The translations under genes and the position numbers were made by a program. Shown in pieces: positions 1 to 5,191 of a DNA stretch of 6,855 nt. Origin of the DNA: Spirochaetaceae bacterium (lineage in GTDB: Bacteria > Spirochaetota > Spirochaetia > Treponematales > Breznakiellaceae). The stretch spans positions 1 through 6,855 of the forward strand of contig JAIRYB010000105.1 in NCBI GenBank assembly GCA_031267955.1. The letters run 5' to 3'. The notes under the pieces are model-generated. The model saw only the letters and a list, made by a program, of their open reading frames with translations, made no database searches and had not been told where the DNA came from. The stretch's first letter is position 1; the number at the start of each line of letters is the position of its first letter.

Positions 1-13
1 GGCAAAACTCAAA

Positions 14-45
14 GCTGAAAATCCGCATGGAAGCGGATTTTCAGC
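14..45. repeat. Perfect 13-bp inverted repeat (hairpin 1)
   Basis: Bases 14-26 (GCTGAAAATCCGC) are exactly reverse-complementary to 33-45, with a 6-nt loop (ATGGAA). Read on the plus strand, the stem is followed by AGCGCAAGGG, which has no T-tract, so it is not a standard plus-strand terminator. Read on the minus strand it is followed by TTTGAGTTTTG, which is T-rich, so it could terminate leftward transcription. No minus-strand gene is seen to its right before the chemoreceptor, whose end is at 3239. It may instead belong to a dispersed intergenic repeat that starts left of the window. The structure is certain; the function is not known. Confidence 0.75.
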
Positions 46-64
46 AGCGCAAGGGATAGAAGCG

Positions 65-96
65 GTATCCTTTTTTGCCGCAGGCAAAAAAGATAC
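65..96. repeat. Inverted repeat with T6/A6 arms (hairpin 2)
   Basis: Bases 70-79 (CTTTTTTGCC) pair perfectly with 83-92 (GGCAAAAAAG) around a 3-nt loop (GCA). The stem extends after a single bulged C at 69 through GTAT 65-68 and ATAC 93-96. The T-tract is on the 5' arm and the A-tract on the 3' arm on both strands. That is the reverse of an intrinsic terminator, so a terminator role is unlikely. It is the second of three palindromes in this gene-free stretch. Confidence 0.7.
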
Positions 97-111
97 AAGC
101 GTATAGCCCGG

Positions 112-129
112 TCCGGCGCTTGCGCCGGA
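112..129. repeat. GC-rich 8-bp inverted repeat (hairpin 3)
   Basis: TCCGGCGC at 112-119 is followed by TT and then by GCGCCGGA at 122-129, giving a near-continuous palindrome. The closing pairs would open in practice to make a 4-nt or larger loop. An outer stem is possible between CCCGG 107-111 and CCGGG 142-146. The element resembles a REP-type palindrome in form, but family membership cannot be judged without genome copies. No T-tract follows. Confidence 0.65.
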
Positions 130-174
130 TGCGCCCGAACGCCGGGATGAAATATGAACTTGCCATTGGCGTAA

Positions 175-189
175 GGTGGTTGGTGTTGG
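175..189 (+). other. GG-repeat tract with two-tetrad G-quadruplex potential
   Basis: The tract GGTGGTTGGTGTTGG contains four GG pairs (175-176, 178-179, 182-183, 188-189) separated by loops of 1, 2 and 4 nt. It ends directly at the candidate -35 box. The pattern resembles well-known two-tetrad quadruplex-forming DNA. Such folds are only moderately stable, so this is potential and not a demonstrated structure. Confidence 0.35.
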
Positions 190-218
190 TTGACAAAACC
201 AGCGCCAGTAATTATGTT
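190..218 (+). promoter_or_regulatory. Candidate sigma70-type promoter of the importer operon
   Basis: A perfect TTGACA -35 hexamer (190-195) is followed by a 17-bp spacer and TATGTT (213-218), which matches TATAAT at four of six positions. Transcription would start near 224-226, giving a very short leader of about 20 nt that still contains the ribosome binding site at 235-239. Its location directly before the first importer gene supports the call. It also argues against the upstream in-frame TTG at 190 as a translation start, since that codon lies in the -35 box. Confidence 0.55.
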
Positions 219-230
219 TTATCATGTTTT
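214..230 (+). promoter_or_regulatory. Tandem ATGTTTT repeat at the promoter start point
   Basis: ATGTTTT occurs at 214-220 and again at 224-230, exactly 10 bp apart or about one helical turn. It overlaps the candidate -10 box and transcription start, where an operator would act. No known metal-regulator consensus (Fur, DtxR or TroR type) is convincingly matched. It may be no more than a chance repeat in AT-rich promoter DNA. Confidence 0.2.
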
Positions 231-234
231 GTTT

Positions 235-239
235 GGAGG
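235..239 (+). promoter_or_regulatory. Ribosome binding site fixing the first gene's start
   Basis: GGAGG at 235-239 lies 4 nt before the ATG at 244. The spacing is slightly short but acceptable. It selects 244 over the in-frame TTG at 190, and the protein then begins directly with a signal peptide. Confidence 0.7.
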
Positions 240-243
240 TTCC

Positions 244-1338
244 ATGAAGTGCCGTACTGTATCCCTTGGTATTATTCTGTTTCTGCTTATTTCCCTTAAC
301 GCAAACGCCGCTTCCCAAAGGGAAGCTGGCCCGCCTGCGGGGAGGGGGCAGGAAATTTCGCTTTTTACCGATTCGGCGGGAAGGCGGGTGGAACTGCCGG
401 CAAGGATAAGCCGGATTGCCCCCTCGGGCGCCCTGGCGCAGATGTTCCTCCTGGCTGTGGCGCCGGACATGATCTGCGCCGTTTCTTCGGCCTATAGTTC
501 CGACGAGGCGGAGTATATCCCGGCTTATTTTTCGGGCCTTCCGGTGGTGGGGCAGTTCTACGGCGCGGCGAATCTTAATCCCGAGGAGATCGCCCGGATC
601 GGGCCGGATGTGGTCATCGACGTAGGGGAACCCAAGGATACCATAGCCCGTGATATGGACGATATTTCGGCGTCCGTCGGCATCCCCGCCGTCCATATCA
701 CCGCCACCCTGGAGACCACCCCCCAGGCCTTCCGTACCCTGGGGAAACTGCTCGGCAGGGAAGATAAAGGCGAGGCCCTGGCCCGATTCTGCGAAAAAAC
801 CCTGGCCGCGGTGGGCGGGATTGTAGGCCGGGCCGGGGGTGGCAAAAAATCCGTCCTTTACTGCATGGGAAGCGCGGGGCTTAACGTGCTTGCCAAAGGC
901 ACCTTCCATACCGAAGTTCTGGACTGGATGGCCGATAACCGGGCGGTGGTGGATAACCCTTCCTCGCGGGGCAGCGGGAACGAGGCCAACCTTGAACAGA
1001 TCCTGCTCTGGGACCCCCAGATCATCATCTTCGGCCCCGGCAGCGTTTACGCGTCCGTTGCGCGGGACAGTACGTGGCGGCAATTGCAGGCTGTCAGGAA
1101 CGGCGCTTATTACGAGGTCCCCCTGGGGCCCTACAACTGGATGGGGTCCCCTCCCTCGATAAACCGTTACCTCGGCATGCTCTGGCTGGGCAAGGTACTC
1201 TACCCCGAATACGCCGCCTACGATCTTTACGCCGAAACCGCGGAGTACTACCGCCTTTTTTACAGCCACGAGCTTTCCCGCGAACAGTTTGACCGGCTCA
1301 CCGCCCGGAGCCTTGCCGGTGCCCCGGCTTCCCGGTGA
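244..1338 (+). CDS. Periplasmic substrate-binding protein of an iron-chelate/cobalamin-type ABC importer
   Basis: This 364-residue protein should capture a metal chelate or corrinoid in the periplasm and deliver it to the permease encoded next. Residues 1-22 form a Sec signal peptide: a basic start (MKCR), a hydrophobic core at about 7-19, and a likely cleavage after ANA. No lipobox cysteine is seen, so it is probably soluble and not a lipoprotein. The mature part fits the periplasmic binding protein family of FepB/BtuF (PF01497). It has FTDSAGRRVELP at 41-52, the block ending in NPEEIARIGPDVVID at 112-126, and NLEQILLWDPQIIIF at 249-263. The C-terminal block at 297-350 carries YNWMGSPPSINRYLG and then WLGKVLYPEY, a pattern shared by a subset of the family. 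The start at 244 was chosen for its ribosome binding site and signal peptide. The stop is 1 nt before the permease ATG. The substrate is undetermined; heme, siderophore, corrinoid or another metal complex are all possible. Confidence 0.88.
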   Translation: MKCRTVSLGIILFLLISLNANAASQREAGPPAGRGQEISLFTDSAGRRVELPARISRIAPSGALAQMFLLAVAPDMICAVSSAYSSDEAEYIPAYFSGLPVVGQFYGAANLNPEEIARIGPDVVIDVGEPKDTIARDMDDISASVGIPAVHITATLETTPQAFRTLGKLLGREDKGEALARFCEKTLAAVGGIVGRAGGGKKSVLYCMGSAGLNVLAKGTFHTEVLDWMADNRAVVDNPSSRGSGNEANLEQILLWDPQIIIFGPGSVYASVARDSTWRQLQAVRNGAYYEVPLGPYNWMGSPPSINRYLGMLWLGKVLYPEYAAYDLYAETAEYYRLFYSHELSREQFDRLTARSLAGAPASR

Positions 1339-1339
1339 T

Positions 1340-2356
1340 ATGACGGACAGGGCGCGCTGTTCCGCTTCCCGCGTTTTTCCCGGAACCGCCCTGATTCTGG
1401 GCATCCTGCTGATCGCGGCGGTTCTGGTTTCCCTTTCCCTGGGCCGCTACCCCATACCCCTGGCAGGCCTCGTGGCCCGCATCTTCGGGACCCCCTTTGA
1501 GTCGCCCCGGATGGAGGCGGTCTTCTTCAACGTGCGGGCCCCCCGGATCATCATGGCCTGCCTTGTCGGCGCTTCCCTTGCCGCCGCCGGGGCCAGCTAC
1601 CAGGGGGTGTTCCAGAATCCCCTGGCCGCCCCGGATATTCTGGGCGCTTCCAGCGGCGCGGCCACCGGGGCTACCCTGGCGATCCTCCTGCGGCTTTCCG
1701 GCTACTTCATCACCGCCTTCGCCTTCTGCGCCAGCCTTGCCACCATTGCCCTGGTAATGTTCATCGGGGGCCGGGCCCGGGGCAGAAAAATTGTGGGCCT
1801 CATCTTCGCCGGGCTGATGATCTCCTCCCTCCACAGCGCGGTCAATTCCTTTATGAAATTAGTGGCGGACCCCAACAACGTACTGCCCGAAATCGTCTAC
1901 TGGCTCATGGGCTCCCTGGCCAAAACCAAGCCCGGCGACATACGCTTTGTCGTCATCCCCATGGCCCTGGGGATGGCCCCCCTCTTTGTTTTCAGGTGGA
2001 GGATCAACCTCCTTACCCTGAGCGAAGAAGAGGCCCAGTCCATGGGCGTAAATGTCCGGGGTACCCGCGCGCTCGTAATCGTCTGCTCGACCCTTGTCAC
2101 CGCCGCCGCGGTTTCCGTCAGCGGCATCATCGGCTGGGCCGGCCTGGTAATCCCCCATCTGACCCGCCGGCTTGTGGGCAACAACTACCAGGAACTCATG
2201 CCCGTATCCATGATTTTCGGCGCCCTCTTCCTCCTGCTCATCGACAATGTTTCACGCAACCTCTTCGCCACCGAGATTCCCCTGGGCATCCTTACCGCCC
2301 TTGTAGGCGCGCCTTTCTTCCTCTGGCTCATCACCCGGAAAGGGGAACTCTGGTGA
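1340..2356 (+). CDS. FecCD/BtuC-family permease of the same ABC importer
   Basis: This 338-residue integral membrane protein forms the inner-membrane channel, probably as a homodimer, as in BtuC and FhuB-type systems. Length and hydrophobicity suit the usual ten-helix fold. Family motifs are in order: RAPRI at 66-70, GASLAAAGASYQGVFQNPLA at 77-96, DILGASSGAA at 99-108, YWLMGSLAKTKPGD at 187-200, and EEEAQSMGV at 229-237. Next come SGIIGWAGLVIPHLTRR at 261-277, the cytoplasmic coupling region that contacts the ATPase, and TEIPLGILTALVGAPFF at 311-327. The ATG at 1340 follows the preceding stop after 1 nt. No good Shine-Dalgarno is visible there, so translation is probably coupled to the binding-protein gene. 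An in-frame TTG at 1289 would overlap that gene and adds only non-family sequence. The stop overlaps the ATPase start by 4 nt. Confidence 0.92.
   Translation: MTDRARCSASRVFPGTALILGILLIAAVLVSLSLGRYPIPLAGLVARIFGTPFESPRMEAVFFNVRAPRIIMACLVGASLAAAGASYQGVFQNPLAAPDILGASSGAATGATLAILLRLSGYFITAFAFCASLATIALVMFIGGRARGRKIVGLIFAGLMISSLHSAVNSFMKLVADPNNVLPEIVYWLMGSLAKTKPGDIRFVVIPMALGMAPLFVFRWRINLLTLSEEEAQSMGVNVRGTRALVIVCSTLVTAAAVSVSGIIGWAGLVIPHLTRRLVGNNYQELMPVSMIFGALFLLLIDNVSRNLFATEIPLGILTALVGAPFFLWLITRKGELW
2339..2345 (+). promoter_or_regulatory. Ribosome binding site for the ATPase GTG start
   Basis: AAAGGGG at 2339-2345 lies inside the end of the permease gene, 7 nt before the GTG at 2353. With the GTGA overlap it supports this unusual start codon, and so supports the N-terminal extension of the ATPase being translated. 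Confidence 0.5.
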
Positions 2357-3234
2357 ACAAACAGCCGGCAAATACCGGTAATCCGGCAGCGTTTTTCGCA
2401 GGCAAATCTGCGGCGGACAAAGCCCCGGAAAGCCGGGCGGCCGGGCCCGCCGCAGGCGCGCCGCCTATCCTGGAAGTACGGGGCTTAAGCTTTGCTTACG
2501 GCGAACGGGCGGTACTCCGGGACATAAATTTTTCCTTAAAAGAAGGGGAACTATTGGGGATGCTGGGGCCCAACGGCGTGGGAAAAAGCACCCTGTTCCG
2601 CTGTATTCTGGGCCTTGAAAAATATCATTCCGGAACGGTGCTGTTCGGCGGGGAAAACATCAAAGACAAAAAGCCCCAGGCCATGGCCCGGGCCGTCGCC
2701 TATGTGCCGCAGATACACTACCCCTCGTTTAATTATTCGGTAATGGACATGGTGCTGATGGGGACCGCAGCCCAGGGCAAAGAATGGGCCGGCCCGGATG
2801 CCCGGCAGAAGCGGAACGCCCGCGACGCCCTGGAACGGCTGGGCATCGCGGAATTCGGCGGGCGGGACTTTGTCAGGCTGAGCGGCGGCGAACAGCAGCT
2901 GGTCCTGATTGCCCGCGCCCTGGCGCAGCAGGCAAGGGTTTTGATCATGGACGAACCCACCGCCAACCTGGATTACGGGAACCAGATCCGGGTCCTCCTC
3001 CAGGTCAGGGCCCTGAGCGGCCAGGGCTACAGCATCATCATGAGTACCCACAACCCCGAACACGCGTTTCTCTTTGCGGGCCGGGTGCTGGCGCTCCACG
3101 ACAGTAAAGTCGCCGCCGCCGGCCCCCCCGCCGAAGTCCTTACCCCGGAGCTTATCCGCACCCTTTACGGCGTGGAAGTCCGGCTTCAGCGGGACAGCGC
3201 GGGGAAAATAAGCTGCATGCCCCTGCTGCCCTGA
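2353..3234 (+). CDS. FecE/BtuD-family ATP-binding protein of the same ABC importer
   Basis: This 293-residue cytoplasmic ATPase powers the importer and would work as a dimer docked on the permease. All ABC motifs are intact: an A-loop aromatic near Tyr49 (FAYG), Walker A GPNGVGKST at 72-80, Q-loop Gln120 (YVPQIHYPSF), signature LSGGEQQ at 176-182, Walker B RVLIMDEPT ending at 203 with catalytic Glu201, D-loop ANLD at 204-207, and switch His233 (STHNPEHA). The C-terminus (LYGVEVRLQRD) is typical of iron-chelate ATPases. The start is the GTG inside the permease stop (GTGA overlap), preceded by AAAGGGG. This gives about 38 residues rich in Ala, Pro and Gly before the ABC fold begins at about 39 (ILEVRGLSF). 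Most relatives start within a few residues of that point. I see no better downstream start, so the extension is kept. The stop lies 4 nt from the convergent chemoreceptor stop. Confidence 0.92.
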   Translation: MNKQPANTGNPAAFFAGKSAADKAPESRAAGPAAGAPPILEVRGLSFAYGERAVLRDINFSLKEGELLGMLGPNGVGKSTLFRCILGLEKYHSGTVLFGGENIKDKKPQAMARAVAYVPQIHYPSFNYSVMDMVLMGTAAQGKEWAGPDARQKRNARDALERLGIAEFGGRDFVRLSGGEQQLVLIARALAQQARVLIMDEPTANLDYGNQIRVLLQVRALSGQGYSIIMSTHNPEHAFLFAGRVLALHDSKVAAAGPPAEVLTPELIRTLYGVEVRLQRDSAGKISCMPLLP

Positions 3235-3238
3235 AGGG

Positions 3239-5098
3239 CTATGTCTCGAAACCGTCCACAATCACGGTGATGTTTTTAATGTCGGACTGGGCGTTTTCCG
3301 CGAGGGAGAGCATCTGCCCGGCGTTCTCGTTTACATGGGTAACGCTTTGGGCCATTTCGTCCATGCCGCCGGAAATTTCACGGGAATCGGATTGCAGTTT
3401 ATTCATCTCTTGCAGCATGGTAGTATTTCCCGCGTTCATTTCCTTTGAGCCGGTCTTGACCTCGGAGGTAATATCGTTCATTACCCGCAGGGCGTCCAGC
3501 ACATGGCCGGCCCCTTCCTGCTGTTCCCGGATGGCGCTGTTCAGTTCAAAGACAAGCTTCTCGGTTTCGTCCACTCTCAGGGCCACCTGGCTGAACGCCT
3601 GCTCCGACGCCGCGGACCCTGTAACAATGCTGCTGATGGTTTCGCTAATCTGTTTTAATTCGGCGCTGATCTTCTGGGACTCGACGGAGGAATTTTCCGC
3701 CAGCTTTCTTATCTCGTCGGCTACCACGGAAAAACCCCGGCCCGCATCGCCGGCGTGGGCGGCTTCGATTGCCGCGTTCATGGCCAGCAGATTCGTCTGG
3801 GCCGCGATCGCGGCGATGATCTTGTTCGCCTCCTGGAGGGTTTTTGATTCCTCCACAATTTCCTGCACTTTCCCCCCGCTCGCCTTCTGGACCGTGGCGC
3901 CTTCGGAGGCGGCATTGTTGACGGTTTTAAATTGTTCCAGCATTTTTTCTACCATGGCGCCGATGGATTTAATATTCCCCACCATTTCTTCCACCGCCGC
4001 GGACGCCTCGCTTACGCTGGAAGACTGCCGCGATATGGAGCCGTCCAGGGATTCGATATTTTTGGCTATCTCCTGAACCGCCGCGGAAGATTCGGATACG
4101 CTCTGCATCTGATTCTGGGCTTTGGCGCGGATCTGCTCCACACCCCCGGAAATCTGCGAAATGGAAACGGCCATATCCGAGGCGTTGCGTTTCAGATCAA
4201 CGCTGGAAGCGGAAAGCCTGTGCTGGCCGCCTTTGATCTCTTGCATACCGTTCCCTATATTATCGCAAAAACTATTAACCATTCCGGCGATGGTTCCCAG
4301 CTCGTCAACCGAACAGATGGATATACGCCTGGTCAGATCCTTTTTGGCGGAGGAAAGGTTTTCAAGCTGGACAACAATGGAACTGAACAGCTGGCTGCCG
4401 TTCCTTTTCAGGGTATAGGCCAGCAGGGCGACCGCAACGAAGAACGCCGCCATCAGAATAAAAACCGTCCTCCAGGCCCGCGCGTTTATCCCCGGCAGGG
4501 ATATGCCAGCCCCGTAAATGGCAAGAAGGGTTATGGAAAAAACAAAAAGGATAGACAGCAGGGCCACTACCACGGGGATGATGAGCAGTTTCAGGCCCTG
4601 GCGGTTTTCCCGCAGATCCCTCGGATAGGCGTTGAGGTTGCAGGAGATGAGGGTTTTGGAAACCAGGCTGTCCGTCAGCACGTACACAAAAGTACCGATC
4701 AGTATGCCCGCCGAAAGGGCCGCAAGGAAAAGAGGGGCCTTTATTTCATTCTGTATTCCCGCCTTTTCTCCCTGGATAAAGATCGAACCCAGAAAGGCTA
4801 GATCGAGGAGCACGCTAAAGGCAATCATCTTTATCGGGGTAGAACCCAGCCTTTTCAGGGCCAGCTCGTAATCCTCCCCCTGCGATGCGAAACATGCCTC
4901 GTCAAAAAACACGGCGCTCCGGCCCGGGAGGAAACCCGTCAAAATGATATAAACTATTCCGGGAAGCCCCGCCCGCAATAAGATCTGGAAAAGGCCGGCC
5001 GGCGGGCTGCGGAACAAAAAGATGAACAGGAAATTCACCGCCGCGGTAAGGACCGCGCTAAAAAAAATAATTACAAGAAAGACAGTTCTTTTCTGCAA
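3239..5098 (-). CDS. Methyl-accepting chemotaxis protein with six membrane segments, HAMP and signalling domain
   Basis: This 619-residue chemoreceptor would signal through CheW and CheA to the flagellar motor. The N-terminal region has six predicted membrane helices at about 5-29, 36-57, 88-108, 121-142, 169-196 and 210-230. The outward loops are only about 6, 12 and 13 residues, so there is no periplasmic ligand-binding domain. A HAMP domain follows at about 231-283 (DLTRRIS, then VDELGTIAGMVNSF). A long coiled-coil signalling domain runs to the end. Its CheA/CheW-binding tip lies at about 430-468 (AAQTNLLAMNAAIEAAHAGD, then GRGFSVVADEIRKLAEN). Likely methylation segments include SAAVQEIAKN at about 338-347 and EASAAVEEMVGN at about 364-375. 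The C-terminus (VIVDGFET) lacks an obvious CheR-tethering pentapeptide. The start is TTG, chosen because a full Shine-Dalgarno (TAAGGAGGT) precedes it by 6 nt. The stimulus is unknown; a membrane-linked or cytoplasmic signal is an inference. Confidence 0.92.
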   Translation of the reverse strand: MQKRTVFLVIIFFSAVLTAAVNFLFIFLFRSPPAGLFQILLRAGLPGIVYIILTGFLPGRSAVFFDEACFASQGEDYELALKRLGSTPIKMIAFSVLLDLAFLGSIFIQGEKAGIQNEIKAPLFLAALSAGILIGTFVYVLTDSLVSKTLISCNLNAYPRDLRENRQGLKLLIIPVVVALLSILFVFSITLLAIYGAGISLPGINARAWRTVFILMAAFFVAVALLAYTLKRNGSQLFSSIVVQLENLSSAKKDLTRRISICSVDELGTIAGMVNSFCDNIGNGMQEIKGGQHRLSASSVDLKRNASDMAVSISQISGGVEQIRAKAQNQMQSVSESSAAVQEIAKNIESLDGSISRQSSSVSEASAAVEEMVGNIKSIGAMVEKMLEQFKTVNNAASEGATVQKASGGKVQEIVEESKTLQEANKIIAAIAAQTNLLAMNAAIEAAHAGDAGRGFSVVADEIRKLAENSSVESQKISAELKQISETISSIVTGSAASEQAFSQVALRVDETEKLVFELNSAIREQQEGAGHVLDALRVMNDITSEVKTGSKEMNAGNTTMLQEMNKLQSDSREISGGMDEMAQSVTHVNENAGQMLSLAENAQSDIKNITVIVDGFET

Positions 5099-5103
5099 AA
5101 TAA

Positions 5104-5112
5104 ACCTCCTTA
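5104..5112 (-). promoter_or_regulatory. Strong ribosome binding site for the chemoreceptor TTG start
   Basis: On the minus strand TAAGGAGGT is a full-length match to the 16S rRNA 3' end. It lies 6 nt before the TTG at 5098-5096. This consensus match explains efficient initiation at a weak start codon and settles the start choice. Confidence 0.8.
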
Positions 5113-5191
5113 ATATTCAAATGTACCTGCCGCCCTTCCTCGCCGGGCTTAAAGTACTCTTTGCTATAATTTACCGATCCGGCAGGGGCGT

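Noticed and set aside
1..243. Cobalamin riboswitch before a possible B12 importer
   Set aside because: TTGCCATTGG at 154-163 loosely recalls the conserved GCCACTG box, but the other conserved boxes are absent. The candidate promoter at 190-218 would also leave this stretch untranscribed.
75..299. 74-codon open frame on the plus strand in the leader region
   Set aside because: It runs through palindromes 2 and 3 and the promoter into the signal-peptide region of the first gene. It has no ribosome binding site, and its arginine-rich sequence looks like translated GC-rich repeat.
1298..1834. 178-codon open frame on the minus strand
   Set aside because: It is the complement of the permease gene. 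The composition (Gly, Gln and Ala rich with no motifs) is what high third-position GC produces opposite a real gene.
1996..2352. In-frame upstream extension of the ATPase by 119 codons
   Set aside because: This stretch overlaps the conserved C-terminal third of the permease in another frame and has an implausible Arg/Pro/His-rich composition. The GTG at 2353 has a ribosome binding site and the usual 4-nt overlap.
2551..3261. 236-codon open frame on the minus strand
   Set aside because: It lies opposite the ATPase, whose ABC motifs are all intact in the plus-strand frame.
3267..4801. Two long plus-strand open frames (3267-4076 and 3932-4801)
   Set aside because: Both are antisense shadows of the chemoreceptor. 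They overlap each other and show no recognisable domains.
5165..5170. Perfect TATAAT on the plus strand between the chemoreceptor and ettA
   Set aside because: No -35 element lies at a suitable distance (positions 5142-5147 read GCCGGG), and it would drive transcription antisense to ettA. It is most simply chance in the one AT-rich patch of the gap.
5126..5186. 7-bp inverted repeat CCTGCCG / CGGCAGG in the ettA-chemoreceptor gap
   Set aside because: The arms are 47 nt apart and no T-tract follows, so it is too weak and too long-looped to be called a terminator.
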